Notes under the pieces: model-generated
What the model saw: only the letters and a program-made list of their open reading frames with translations
Told to the model about the DNA's origin: nothing
The model's database searches: none
Position numbers and translations under genes: made by a program
In this document: positions 54,651-63,075 of the stretch, one piece after another
Position numbering within the stretch: position 1 is the first letter of the stretch
Layout of the letters: each line of letters begins with the position of its first letter
DNA from: Rhodovulum visakhapatnamense
GTDB taxonomy: Bacteria > Pseudomonadota > Alphaproteobacteria > Rhodobacterales > Rhodobacteraceae
DNA: 64,000 nt
Reading direction: 5' to 3'
Assembly (NCBI RefSeq): GCF_004365965.1
Contig: NZ_SOEB01000009.1
Coordinates: 62,001-126,000, forward strand

Positions 54651-55208
54651 ATGGCAGACCGGACATTTTCGCGCCGCGCGGCGCTTGTGACGCTGGGCGC
54701 GGGCCTGGGGGCGCCCGCGCTTCTCAGGGCCGAGCCCGCACCGATGGCCCGCCGCAATATCTCAAGCTTTGCGCGGCAGGACTGGCGCGACCATTTCGAC
54801 GGGCTGGGCACAGCGGTGATCGTCGCGGATACCAGCTCGCGCGCGCTGCATTTCTGGTCCGGGGACGGCTCGGACTACCGGATCTACCCGACCTCGGTGC
54901 CGATCAGCGAAGAACTGACCAAACGCGGTTATACCAAAGTCGTCCGCAAGAAGATCGGCCCCGACTGGACCCCGACCCCCTCGATGGTCGAGCGCAATCC
55001 CGATCTGCGCTACATGCCGCCCGGTCCCGACAACCCGCTTGGCACCCATGCGATGTATCTGTCCTGGCCCGCCTATCTCATTCACGGCACCCATGACACG
55101 CGCAAGATCGGCCGACCGTCCTCGGACGGTTGCATCGGCCTTTACAACGACATGATCGCCGAGCTGTACGACATCGCCCCCATAGGCACCCGGGTCCGGA
55201 TCATCTGA
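54651..55208 (+). CDS. L,D-transpeptidase (YkuD domain) with Tat-type signal
   Basis: A 185-residue exported protein. The N-terminus RTFSRRAALVTLGAGLGAPA carries the S-R-R-x-A-L pattern of a twin-arginine signal. The YkuD catalytic motif is HGTHDTRKIGRPSSDGCIGL, with H145 and catalytic C161. It would form 3-3 cross-links in peptidoglycan or attach lipoproteins to it, in the periplasm. The ATG at 54651 has an AAGGGGG ribosome-binding site; it begins 140 bases after topA. Confidence 0.9.
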   Translation: MADRTFSRRAALVTLGAGLGAPALLRAEPAPMARRNISSFARQDWRDHFDGLGTAVIVADTSSRALHFWSGDGSDYRIYPTSVPISEELTKRGYTKVVRKKIGPDWTPTPSMVERNPDLRYMPPGPDNPLGTHAMYLSWPAYLIHGTHDTRKIGRPSSDGCIGLYNDMIAELYDIAPIGTRVRII

Positions 55209-55296
55209 TTGGCACCGTGCCGCGAGAGCGCAGTCGATTGACTCGCCCATGACCCTTCGTCACAACTTCAGCCAGAGGAGCAGAGGGGAGACTTTC

Positions 55297-55992
55297 ATGC
55301 AGAAGATCTATGGCACTGCCGCCGAGGCCCTGGACGGGCTCTTGTTCGACGGCATGCTCATCGCCGCGGGCGGTTTCGGGCTGTGCGGCATTCCAGAGCT
55401 TCTGATCCAGGCGATCCGCGAGGCAGGCACCAAGGATCTGACCTTCGCCTCGAACAATGCAGGCGTCGACGATTTCGGGATCGGCCTCCTGCTGCAGACC
55501 CGCCAGGTCAGGAAGATGATCTCGTCCTATGTCGGCGAGAATGCCGAATTCATGCGGCAATACCTGTCGGGCGAACTGGAACTGGAATTCAACCCCCAGG
55601 GCACGCTGGCCGAACGGATGCGGGCGGGCGGCGCCGGGATTCCGGGCTTCTACACCAAGACCGGCGTCGGCACCGTGATCGCCGAGGGCAAGGAGCACAA
55701 AGACTTCGACGGCGAGACCTATATCCTCGAACGCGGGATCGTCGCCGATCTGTCCATCGTCAAGGCCTGGAAGGCCGACGAGACCGGCAACCTCGTCTTC
55801 CGCAAGACCGCCCGCAACTTCAACCCGCCCGCCGCGATGTGCGGCAAGGTCTGCGTCTGCGAGGTCGAGGAGATCGTGCCGGTGGGCAGTCTCGAGCCCG
55901 ACCAGATCCACCTGCCGGGGATCTACGTGCACCGCCTGATCCAGGGCGACCACGAAAAACGGATCGAACAGCGCACCACGCGCGCGGCGTAA
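55297..55992 (+). CDS. scoA: 3-oxoacid CoA-transferase subunit A
   Basis: A 231-residue family I CoA-transferase alpha subunit. It opens [20 protein letters not shown] and has the coenzyme A-binding [16 protein letters not shown] and the [20 protein letters not shown] block. With the B subunit it transfers CoA from succinyl-CoA to acetoacetate or a similar 3-oxoacid, for ketone body or polyhydroxyalkanoate use. A 3-oxoadipate CoA-transferase (PcaI) is an alternative, but no pca genes are here. The start at 55297 has an AGAGGGGAG ribosome-binding site. scoB follows after 13 bases. Confidence 0.9.
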   Translation: MQKIYGTAAEALDGLLFDGMLIAAGGFGLCGIPELLIQAIREAGTKDLTFASNNAGVDDFGIGLLLQTRQVRKMISSYVGENAEFMRQYLSGELELEFNPQGTLAERMRAGGAGIPGFYTKTGVGTVIAEGKEHKDFDGETYILERGIVADLSIVKAWKADETGNLVFRKTARNFNPPAAMCGKVCVCEVEEIVPVGSLEPDQIHLPGIYVHRLIQGDHEKRIEQRTTRAA

Positions 55993-56005
55993 AGGGGGAA
56001 TAGGT

Positions 56006-56635
56006 ATGGCCTGGGACCGCAACCGGATGGCGGCGCGCGCCGCCGAGGAACTCAAGGACGGGATGTATGTCAATCTGGGCATCGGCATTCCGACGCTGGT
56101 GGCCAATTACATCCCCGAGGGCGTGAACGTCACGCTGCAATCGGAAAACGGGATGCTGGGCATCGGCCCCTTCCCGGTCGAGGGCGAGGAAGACCCCGAC
56201 CTCATCAATGCCGGCAAGCAGACCATCACCGAGCTGCCGCATTCGGCCTATTTCGACAGCGCCACCAGCTTCGGCATGATCCGGGGCGGCAAGATCGCGA
56301 TGGCGATCCTCGGCGCGATGGAAGTGGCCGAAAACGGCGACCTGGCGAACTGGATGATCCCCGGCAAGCTGGTCAAGGGCATGGGCGGCGCGATGGACCT
56401 GGTCGCGGGCGTCGGCCGGGTGGTGGTGGTGATGGACCACACCAACAAGCATGGTGAGTCGAAGGTCCTGAAGGCCTGCACCCTGCCGCTGACCGGGACC
56501 GGGGTCGTGAACCGGATCATCACCAATCTCGGCGTGCTCGACGTGGTCGAGGGCGGGCTGAGGATCGTCGAATGTGCGGACGGCGTCACCGAGGACGAAA
56601 TCCGCGCCGCGACCGAGGCCCGCATCGTCGACTGA
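56006..56635 (+). CDS. scoB: 3-oxoacid CoA-transferase subunit B
   Basis: A 209-residue family I CoA-transferase beta subunit. [20 protein letters not shown] leads in, and the catalytic glutamate is in [16 protein letters not shown], where it forms the CoA thioester; [20 protein letters not shown] and [18 protein letters not shown] are further family blocks. It forms the active heterodimer with ScoA. An AAAGGGGGAATAG leader precedes the ATG. The operon ends at a strong terminator 25 bases after the stop. Confidence 0.92.
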   Translation: MAWDRNRMAARAAEELKDGMYVNLGIGIPTLVANYIPEGVNVTLQSENGMLGIGPFPVEGEEDPDLINAGKQTITELPHSAYFDSATSFGMIRGGKIAMAILGAMEVAENGDLANWMIPGKLVKGMGGAMDLVAGVGRVVVVMDHTNKHGESKVLKACTLPLTGTGVVNRIITNLGVLDVVEGGLRIVECADGVTEDEIRAATEARIVD

Positions 56636-56659
56636 CCGGTCCTCCTGCCGGACATGAAG

Positions 56660-56692
56660 AAGGCCGCGCCGGTGCCCCGGTGCGGCCTTTTT
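56660..56692 (+). terminator. rho-independent terminator of scoAB
   Basis: Stem AAGGCCGC (56660-56667) with GCGGCCTT (56682-56689), an inner CCGG/CCGG pairing in the loop, and TTTTT at the end. It also faces the convergent gene at 56780 and may act in both directions. Confidence 0.88.
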
Positions 56693-56779
56693 GCAGTTCA
56701 CCTCTCCGGCACGGGCGGTGCGCTCTGGCACCTTCCGTGCGGGTCGGGCGGAACTCGTCAGAGCCCTGCCCTCTGCAGA

Positions 56780-57163
56780 TCAGTCAGCGCTCGCAGCCAG
56801 TTCGGCGGCGATTTCGGCAACGCGGGCGTTGGCGATTTTTTCGTTCGCCGGGCCGTTGTCGCGGTAGCCGACAACCGAGGTGTAGCCGTTATCGCTGGCT
56901 TTCGCATGGGCGGCCACGATCCGGGCGACGCGCGCATCGGCATAGCCCGAGGTCGACATGGAGACATTGGTCGCCGGCGCGGCGGTGTCGAAGCGCACCC
57001 AGCCATTCACGCCGTCTTTCTCGGCGGCCGCTTTCAGCTCGATCAGCTGGTTGAGCGAGTAGGCGCCGGGCTGGACGCTCAGGTCCTGTTCCAGCTGCGA
57101 CTGGGCAAAGACGGGCGCAGAGAGGGCGACAAGAGCGGCGGCGGTAAGAGCAAGAGTTTTCAT
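56780..57163 (-). CDS. small secreted protein of unknown function
   Basis: A 127-residue protein with a clear signal peptide, MKTLALTAAALVALSAPVFA, cleaved before QSQLEQ. The mature part (about 107 residues) has no cysteine or helix and contains AYSLNQLIELKAAAEKDG, VSMSTSGYADARVARIVAAH and NARVAEIAAELAASAD, suggesting a small periplasmic alpha/beta fold. The start at 57163 follows AAGGAACG. An inverted repeat GTGCG/CGCAC lies 114 bases upstream. I do not recognise a family. Confidence 0.7.
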   Translation of the reverse strand: MKTLALTAAALVALSAPVFAQSQLEQDLSVQPGAYSLNQLIELKAAAEKDGVNGWVRFDTAAPATNVSMSTSGYADARVARIVAAHAKASDNGYTSVVGYRDNGPANEKIANARVAEIAAELAASAD

Positions 57164-57276
57164 CGTTTCGTTCCTTGTGTGCTTGTTATGACGGCTTGTT
57201 GCCGTCCGATGAGGCATAAATGGCATGAGCCCTTCCCAATTTCAAAGCACAAAAGCTTGTTTATTCCGTGTAGATG

Positions 57277-57290
57277 GTGCGTTATCGCAC
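57277..57290. promoter_or_regulatory. inverted repeat in the divergent gap
   Basis: GTGCG (57277-57281) and CGCAC (57286-57290) around TTAT, in an AT-richer stretch between the secreted-protein gene and the divergent flippase-like gene. It may be an operator; no regulator is nearby. Confidence 0.35.
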
Positions 57291-57398
57291 ATACAAATGT
57301 CAGAAATCAGCCAGCCGGACCGAGGTGCCGGACAATCTTAAGTTTCCGGGAAAACGGTTCGCAGTCTTCCGGCAATGCCGTGCTATCTGGCCGGTGAG

Positions 57399-58409
57399 AT
57401 GACCATGACAAAGATTCCCTCTGCCTCGGACGCCGCGCCCGCCTCCCGTCGCCTCCGCGACGCCCTGCTGATGGGCGGCCTTCTGAGTCTGGTGCTGGCC
57501 AGCCTTGCCGGTCTGGCTGCGGCCACGGGCTGGGACCAGACCATGGGCCAGCTTGCACGGCTTGGCTGGATGCAGGGGGCAGCCCTGCTGGCCCTGTCGC
57601 TGGCCAACTACCTGCTGCGGTCGCTGCGCTGGAACCTGTTCGGCCGCCGGGTCGGCCTGCCGCCGGGACTCTGGCGCGACATCCGCCATTATCTGGGCGG
57701 GTTTCTGATGATCGCGACGCCCGGGCGGCTGGGCGAGCTGGTGCGCATGCGCTGGATCCGGCGCGAGACCGGGCTGCCGCTGGACCGCTCGGCCCCTCTT
57801 TTCGTGATGGACCGGGCCGCCGATCTGGTGGCGATGGCGCTGATCCTCTGCGCGGCACTGGCGCTGTCCTCGGGCCATATCGCCGGGGCGATTCCGGTGG
57901 CCGCGCTGGCGCTGGGGGCGGCGGCGGCCGCGACCCACGGGCGGCTGATGGCGGCGCTGGTGACCCGCGGCTACCGGATCGTCGGCCGCTGGCCCCGGCT
58001 GTTCGGGCGGCTGCGCGGCATGGCGCGGACGCTGGGCCAGTTCACCGACGCCCGGGTCCTTGCGGCCTCGATCCTGCTGGGGTCCCTTGGCTGGATGGCC
58101 GAGGGCTATGCCTTTCACCTGTTGCTGGTCTGGCTCGGAGCCGATATCGGGCTCTGGAAGGCCGTCGGGATCTTCGTCTTTGCCACGCTGGCGGGCGGGT
58201 TGACCGGCGCGCCGGGCGGTCTGGGCGGTGCCGAGGCTGCGATGATTGCGCTTCTTGCGCTCGAGGGACTGCCGCTGGAGACTTCGGTCGCGGCCACGGC
58301 GGTGATCCGGGTGACCACGCTGTGGTTTGCGATCGGGATCGGCGCACTGGTCTTTCCGGTGGCGGAACGGATGTCGAAAAGGACGGCTGATGCAGTGGAA
58401 GACCGCTGA
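57399..58409 (+). CDS. flippase-like (LPG-synthase transmembrane domain) membrane protein
   Basis: A ~336-residue protein of the UPF0104/lysylphosphatidylglycerol-synthase transmembrane type with about eight helices. The conserved blocks are ANYLLRSLRWNLFGRRVG, GGFLMIATPGRLGELVRMRW and PLFVMDRAADLVAMAL, with GGLTGAPGGLGGAEAAMIAL near the end. It lacks the catalytic LPG-synthase domain. Its stop overlaps the start of the DprE1-like gene by 20 bases, so it belongs to that operon; a role in moving the polyprenyl-phosphate sugar across the membrane is a reasonable inference. ATG 57399 and ATG 57405 are both possible, using the GGTGAG in front. Confidence 0.82.
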   Translation: MTMTKIPSASDAAPASRRLRDALLMGGLLSLVLASLAGLAAATGWDQTMGQLARLGWMQGAALLALSLANYLLRSLRWNLFGRRVGLPPGLWRDIRHYLGGFLMIATPGRLGELVRMRWIRRETGLPLDRSAPLFVMDRAADLVAMALILCAALALSSGHIAGAIPVAALALGAAAAATHGRLMAALVTRGYRIVGRWPRLFGRLRGMARTLGQFTDARVLAASILLGSLGWMAEGYAFHLLLVWLGADIGLWKAVGIFVFATLAGGLTGAPGGLGGAEAAMIALLALEGLPLETSVAATAVIRVTTLWFAIGIGALVFPVAERMSKRTADAVEDR

Positions 58410-59700
58410 CTATGCGGGATGGGGCCGGGCCCTTCGGGCCAGGGGGCGGATCGCCCGGCCAGAGCGGGTTTCGGCCCTAAGGGACGCGCTGGCCGAAGGC
58501 GGTCCCGCGATCGGCAATCGCCTGTCCTATGGCGACGGCGCGCTGAACGCCGACGGCGCCGCGGTGCAGATGACGCGGATGGACCGGCTTCTGGCCTTCG
58601 CCCCCGAGACGGGCGTGATCGAGGTCGAGGCCGGCGCCACCATCGGCGCGCTGCTGAAGCTGCTGGCGCCGCAAGGCTGGATGCCCGCGGTGATGCCCGG
58701 CACCGGCCTGGCCACCATCGGCGGCTGCATCGCCAATGACGTCCACGGCAAGAACCATCATGGCGCGGGCAGCTTCGGGCAACATGTGCTGGCGGTGACG
58801 CTGATGACGCAGACGGGCCCGCGCGAGGTGAGCCCGGCCTCCGATCCCGCACTGTTCCGCGCCACGATGGGCGGTCAGGGCCAGACCGGCGCCATCCTTT
58901 CGGCGCGGCTGAAACTGATGGCGATCCCGGGCCAGCGGATGAAGGTGGTGGAAACCCGGATGCGGGATTTCGACAGCTTCATCGCCGCGCTCGACGCGTC
59001 CGAGGCCGACTTCACGGTGGGCTGGATCGACGCGACGGCGAAACGCAAGCGGCTTGGGCGCGGCATTCTCGAAGAGGGCACGCTGGTCGAGGGCACCCGC
59101 CCCGGCCCCGAGCGCAGGCCGAAGCCCGTGCCCTTCGACGCGCCTCGGGCGCTTTTGTCCTGGCCGGTGGTGAAGATCTTCAACCGCTGGTACGGATCGG
59201 GCGTGCCCGATAGCGGGCGCAAGCGGACCCGGGCGCTGGACGAATTCTTCTTCCCGCTCGACGCGCTGACCGACTGGAACCGGCTGTACGGCAAGCGCGG
59301 CTTTCACCAGTTCCAATGCGTGGTGCCTGCCGACCGGGCGCCCGCGCTGAAGGAGATCCTGACCACCATCGCGCGGGGCGGCGTCGCCTCGCCGCTGGCG
59401 GTCCTGAAACGGATGGGGCCGGGCCGCGCCGGGCATCTGTCCTTCCCGATGGACGGCTACACGCTGGCCGTCGACCTGCCCGCCCGCGCCAGGGTGCCAG
59501 CGCTTTACGCGCGGCTCGAGGAACAGGTGATTGCCGCGGGCGGCCGCATCTATCTGGCCAAGGACGCCCTGGCGCGGCCCGAAAGCATGGCCGCGATGTA
59601 TCCCGAACTGGAGGCCTGGCGCGCCGAGGCGGCCAAGGCCGACCCCGAGCGGCGTCTCGCCACCGATCTGGTGCGGCGGCTGAAACTGAGGAGCGCGTGA
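58390..59700 (+). CDS. dprE1: DprE1-like FAD-dependent oxidase (decaprenylphosphoryl-ribose oxidase family)
   Basis: A 436-residue flavoenzyme. The FAD-binding block PGTGLATIGGCIANDVHGKN and HHGAGSFGQHV match mycobacterial DprE1 closely. Near the C-terminus, LAVLKRMGPGRAGHLSFPMD, GYTLAVDLPARA and GGRIYLAKDALARPESMAAM align with the DprE1 substrate site; K391 corresponds to the catalytic Lys418 and A360 to Cys387, the benzothiazinone target. It would oxidise the ribose C2 of a polyprenyl-phosphoryl-ribose, the first half of its epimerisation to arabinose. The ATG at 58390 follows AAAAGGACGG. The dprE2-like gene overlaps its stop by one base. Confidence 0.87.
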   Translation: MQWKTADYAGWGRALRARGRIARPERVSALRDALAEGGPAIGNRLSYGDGALNADGAAVQMTRMDRLLAFAPETGVIEVEAGATIGALLKLLAPQGWMPAVMPGTGLATIGGCIANDVHGKNHHGAGSFGQHVLAVTLMTQTGPREVSPASDPALFRATMGGQGQTGAILSARLKLMAIPGQRMKVVETRMRDFDSFIAALDASEADFTVGWIDATAKRKRLGRGILEEGTLVEGTRPGPERRPKPVPFDAPRALLSWPVVKIFNRWYGSGVPDSGRKRTRALDEFFFPLDALTDWNRLYGKRGFHQFQCVVPADRAPALKEILTTIARGGVASPLAVLKRMGPGRAGHLSFPMDGYTLAVDLPARARVPALYARLEEQVIAAGGRIYLAKDALARPESMAAMYPELEAWRAEAAKADPERRLATDLVRRLKLRSA

Positions 59701-60437
59701 TGGCAGAGACCTGGATCGTTCTCGGGGCCTCGTCCTCGATGGCGCGGGCGCTGGTGCGCCGGTTGGCTGCGCGCGGCGACGGGCTGATCCTTGCCGGGCG
59801 CGACCTGGCGGACCTCGAACGCGACGCGGCCGACGCGCGCGTCCGGGGCGCGGCCTTCGCCGAGGTCGTCCGCTTCGACGCGCGCGAGCCCGCCTGCGTG
59901 GCCCCGATCCTTGCCCGCGCCAAGGCCTGCGAGGGCACGGTCTCGGCCGCGGTCTTCGTCGGCTCGATGCCGCCCCAGGCCGAGATCGACGCCGATCCCG
60001 GCCTGATCGAGGGCGTCGTCACCGACAGCTTCACCGGCCCGGCCCGGCTGTTGCAGGGGCTGGCCCCGATCATCGAGGCCCGGGGGGCTGGCACCGTCAT
60101 CGGCGTGGGCTCGGTTGCGGGCGATCGCGGGCGGATCAGCAACTATGTCTATGGCGCGGCCAAGGCGGCCTTTGCCACCTATCTGTCGGGGCTGCGCAAC
60201 CGGCTGGGCCGCGCGGGCGGGCATGTGCTGACGGTCAAGCCCGGCTTTACCGATACCGCGATGACCTGGGGGATCGAGGGGATGTTCCTCGTGGCCTCGC
60301 CCGACAAGGTCGCCACGGACATCCTGAGCGCGCTGGAAAAACAGCGCAACGTGATCTACACGCCGTTTTTCTGGATGGGGATCATGGGCATCATCCGGCT
60401 GATCCCGGAACGGGTCTTCAAGAAGCTTTCGGTCTGA
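59700..60437 (+). CDS. dprE2: DprE2-like short-chain dehydrogenase
   Basis: A 245-residue short-chain dehydrogenase. The cofactor loop is VLGASSSMARALVRRLAARG near residues 7-26, and the catalytic tyrosine and lysine are in NYVYGAAKAAF with the serine in VGSVAGDRGR. It is the expected partner of DprE1: it reduces the 2-keto intermediate to the arabinose form. The gene overlaps dprE1 by one base and has a GAGGAGCG ribosome-binding site. It ends before the convergent HAD-UbiA gene. Confidence 0.85.
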   Translation: MAETWIVLGASSSMARALVRRLAARGDGLILAGRDLADLERDAADARVRGAAFAEVVRFDAREPACVAPILARAKACEGTVSAAVFVGSMPPQAEIDADPGLIEGVVTDSFTGPARLLQGLAPIIEARGAGTVIGVGSVAGDRGRISNYVYGAAKAAFATYLSGLRNRLGRAGGHVLTVKPGFTDTAMTWGIEGMFLVASPDKVATDILSALEKQRNVIYTPFFWMGIMGIIRLIPERVFKKLSV

Positions 60438-60450
60438 GACCGGCGCCGTC

Positions 60451-60476
60451 CGGCCCTGTCCGATGCCGGGGCCGGG
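60451..60476. terminator. hairpin between convergent dprE2 and HAD-UbiA genes
   Basis: CCGGCCC (60451-60457) pairs with GGGCCGG (60470-60476) over a 12-base loop, in the 43-base gap between the two stops. No T-run; termination in either direction is possible. Confidence 0.4.
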
Positions 60477-60480
60477 CGGC

Positions 60481-61917
60481 TCAGAAGCCGAACCAGCGCT
60501 GCCAGAGCCCGGCGCTGTAGAACATGAAAGACAGCGCGAAGAAGATCAGCCCCAGCCCCGCCCGGTCGCGGAGCGCAAAGACGATGGGGTCGTAATCCTG
60601 CTGTCCGCGAAAGCCGAGCCAGACCATCCGCACCAGCCAGACCGCCAGCGGAAGGGCCGCCGCCCAAAGCAGCCAGCGGGTCTGATAAAGCGCCTCGGCC
60701 TGCGCAGAAAAGCTGTAGGCGACGAAGACCACCAGCGCCCCCACCACGCCGATCCCGGCCATGTTCAGCAAATCGCCCCGGTCGCCCCGGCCATAGCCCC
60801 GGCCGGGCAGGCGCTCGTCGGTCTCGGCCCGGGCCAGTTCGGTCATCCGCTTGACGCAGCCCAGCGTCACGAAGACCGGAAAGACGAAGACCAGCATCAG
60901 GAAGGACGCCTCGCCTCCGCCGGCCGCCGCCCCCGCCACCACGCGGATCGTGTAAAGCGCGGCCAGCGTCGCGATATCGACCCAGCGCATCCGCTTGAGC
61001 CGCAGCGAATAGGCCAGCGACAGCGCCATATAGAGAAGAACCACGGCCAGGAAGGACGGCCCCAGCGCCGCGCCGACACCGAGGGCCATCAGCGCCAGTA
61101 CCGCGCCCGCCGCCATGCCCGCGCCGATGGGCACCTTGCCGCAGGCAAAGGGGCGGCGGCATTTGGTTTCGTGCAGCCGGTCGGCCTCGAGGTCGAGCAG
61201 GTCGTTGACGATATAGATGCAGGACGCGGCAGCCGAGAAGGCCAGGATGCCCAGAAGCACCAGCGCCAGCGTTTCGGGCCGGAAATCATGCGCGGCCAGC
61301 GCGGGCAACAGCAGCAGCACGTTCTTGACCCATTGATGCGGCCGGAGCGCCCGGCCGAGGTCGCGCAGCTTCCAGCCCGCCGGGATCTCTTCGACCGGAT
61401 GGCCCGCCGCCGACAGTTCGGCCGCCAGCCGGTGCTGCCGCCCCAGCAGCAACGCCCGGTCGGCCTCGCGCCAGACGGGGCGGTCGGCGGCCCTGGCGCC
61501 GGCATAGTCGAAACCGCGACGCCCGAACCGTTCGGCCAGCGCCCGCGCCTTGGCGGCCCCCTCGGGCGGGGCTGCCCCCTCTGCGCCGGCGCCCTCTTCG
61601 ACAAATCCGTAATGCCCGGCCAGCGCGGCGACGAGCCCCGGATCGGCCCCGCCTGCCAGCACCACCGGCCGCCCGGCCTCGCAGGCCTCAAGCGCGCGGG
61701 TCGCCATCTCGGGGCTAAGCGGCAAGAGATCGACCCGGGGCGGAGCGATCCGCGCCAGCTCGCGGCAAAGCCCGGCCCGGTCGCGAAGATGCATGGCCGT
61801 CGCCCTGAGCGTCTTCAGCGGCGCCCGGCCGAGCCCGTTCCAGAAGCATTCAAGCCCGAGATCAGTCTTCAGAAAGGTCCCGTCGACGTCGAGGACCAGC
61901 GGTTTCTGGCGTTGCAT
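60481..61917 (-). CDS. HAD-UbiA fusion, decaprenyl-phosphate phosphoribosyltransferase-like
   Basis: A 478-residue two-domain protein. Residues 1-175 are a HAD-like phosphatase domain with the D10-x-D12-G-T motif in LDVDGTF; the usual motif IV appears as YAGARAADRPVW, so it is altered. Residues ~185-478 are a UbiA prenyltransferase with about nine helices; its metal-binding motif NDLLDLEADRLHETKCRRP (238-256) matches the mycobacterial DPPR synthase Rv3806c. The expected reaction joins a polyprenyl phosphate to PRPP, and the HAD half would remove the 5-phosphate, giving the substrate of DprE1. It is convergent with dprE1-dprE2 and one base after the lytic transglycosylase gene. Confidence 0.85.
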   Translation of the reverse strand: MQRQKPLVLDVDGTFLKTDLGLECFWNGLGRAPLKTLRATAMHLRDRAGLCRELARIAPPRVDLLPLSPEMATRALEACEAGRPVVLAGGADPGLVAALAGHYGFVEEGAGAEGAAPPEGAAKARALAERFGRRGFDYAGARAADRPVWREADRALLLGRQHRLAAELSAAGHPVEEIPAGWKLRDLGRALRPHQWVKNVLLLLPALAAHDFRPETLALVLLGILAFSAAASCIYIVNDLLDLEADRLHETKCRRPFACGKVPIGAGMAAGAVLALMALGVGAALGPSFLAVVLLYMALSLAYSLRLKRMRWVDIATLAALYTIRVVAGAAAGGGEASFLMLVFVFPVFVTLGCVKRMTELARAETDERLPGRGYGRGDRGDLLNMAGIGVVGALVVFVAYSFSAQAEALYQTRWLLWAAALPLAVWLVRMVWLGFRGQQDYDPIVFALRDRAGLGLIFFALSFMFYSAGLWQRWFGF

Positions 61918-61918
61918 C

Positions 61919-62779
61919 CTATCCCCTGCCCTTGGCCCGGAACACGCAGCCGTCGCTGATCAGCTCGGGCGGGGTCCGGCACAGCCCCCGGGCCACCGCC
62001 CAGGCTGCCAGCACTTTCGGCACATAATCGCGCGTTTCCGGATAGGGCGGAACGCCGCCATGGGCGCGCACCGCCCCCTCTCCGGCATTATAGGCGGCCA
62101 GCACCAGCACCGGATCGCCGCCGAACTCGCCCATCAGCCAGTCGAGATAGGCCACGCCGCCGCGGATATTGGCGACGGGATCGGCGGCATCGGCCACGCC
62201 GAAGCGCCGGGCCGTGGCGGGCATCAGCTGCATCAGACCCAGCGCCCCCTTCGGGCTGAGCGCCCGGCCGCGCCCGCCGCTTTCGACCCCGATCACCGCC
62301 AGCGCCAGCGCGGGCGAGACCCGGGTGCCGACCGTGGCCGACAGGATCGCGCGACCATGGGTCTCGGCGATGTCCTGCAAAAGCTGCAGCCGGGGCGCGC
62401 GCGCCGCTTCGCCGGGCGGCGCCTCGCCCAGTGCCACCAGCGCAGGCGCCAGCCGCCCCGGCCTGCTGTCGCTCAACGCGGGCGACACCCGCGACCAGAA
62501 CCAGGCCGGACCCGGGTCCGCTGCATTGCCGGCGGGCGGCTCGGCGGCAGCGTCGGGGCTGCGGGCCAGCGGAGCGGCCGACGGGCTCAGTGCTTCCGGC
62601 ACCACGGTCGCGCGCGGCTCGATCTGAACGGTGATGCGTCTTGACGCACCCGGGGCGGGCGGTTTGACCCTTCGAAAGGTGAACTCCGGCCAGGGCGGCG
62701 GCTCGGCCCGCACCGGTCCGGGCACCGCGCTGGTCAGAACCAGCCCGGCCAGAACCAGACCTTCCAGATGACGCCGCAT
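61919..62779 (-). CDS. lytic transglycosylase (SLT domain)
   Basis: A 286-residue exported enzyme. Residues 1-25 are a signal peptide (LVLAGLVLTSAVPGPVRA). A Pro/Ala-rich region fills ~30-125; the SLT domain covers ~140-280, with catalytic E166 in VIGVESGGRGRALSPKGALG and the GLMQLMPATARRFGV motif, then AYNAGEGAV. It cleaves the murein glycan strand to form 1,6-anhydro ends. It is directly upstream of the HAD-UbiA gene (one-base gap), so co-transcribed. It is divergent from the tad pilus genes. Confidence 0.88.
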   Translation of the reverse strand: MRRHLEGLVLAGLVLTSAVPGPVRAEPPPWPEFTFRRVKPPAPGASRRITVQIEPRATVVPEALSPSAAPLARSPDAAAEPPAGNAADPGPAWFWSRVSPALSDSRPGRLAPALVALGEAPPGEAARAPRLQLLQDIAETHGRAILSATVGTRVSPALALAVIGVESGGRGRALSPKGALGLMQLMPATARRFGVADAADPVANIRGGVAYLDWLMGEFGGDPVLVLAAYNAGEGAVRAHGGVPPYPETRDYVPKVLAAWAVARGLCRTPPELISDGCVFRAKGRG

Positions 62780-62859
62780 GTTCTGCCCTGCCCGACCTTG
62801 CGGTTCTTTGCGGTTCCGCTTTGCGGCAGGGGTCTGACGGACCCGTCCGGCGTGCGGAG

Positions 62860-62940
62860 AGTTTTCGAGGCAATTGTTATTGCATTTTCGATCAATTCCC
62901 AAGGTTTCGATGGTCTTTTTCCGCTTGGGCGGAAATTGCC
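62860..62940 (+). promoter_or_regulatory. AT-rich control region upstream of the pilin gene
   Basis: Within the 296-base gap, GCAAT/ATTGC around TGTT (62870-62883) and TTTCCGC/GCGGAAA around TTGG (62918-62935) are inverted repeats in the only AT-rich stretch nearby. They may mark the promoters of the divergent transglycosylase and pilin genes. No -35/-10 pair is convincing. Confidence 0.35.
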
Positions 62941-63075
62941 AAGGCCCAGCCCAACTCTTGCCCGATTCCGGTGGCCCTATGGCGCGGTCGAAGCGGTTGC
63001 GGCCCCGTTGGTGGGGGTCCGGCCCTTCACCCAAGGGCATTTGAACTGAGCGAGCATCCTACTGGAGGGACCCCC

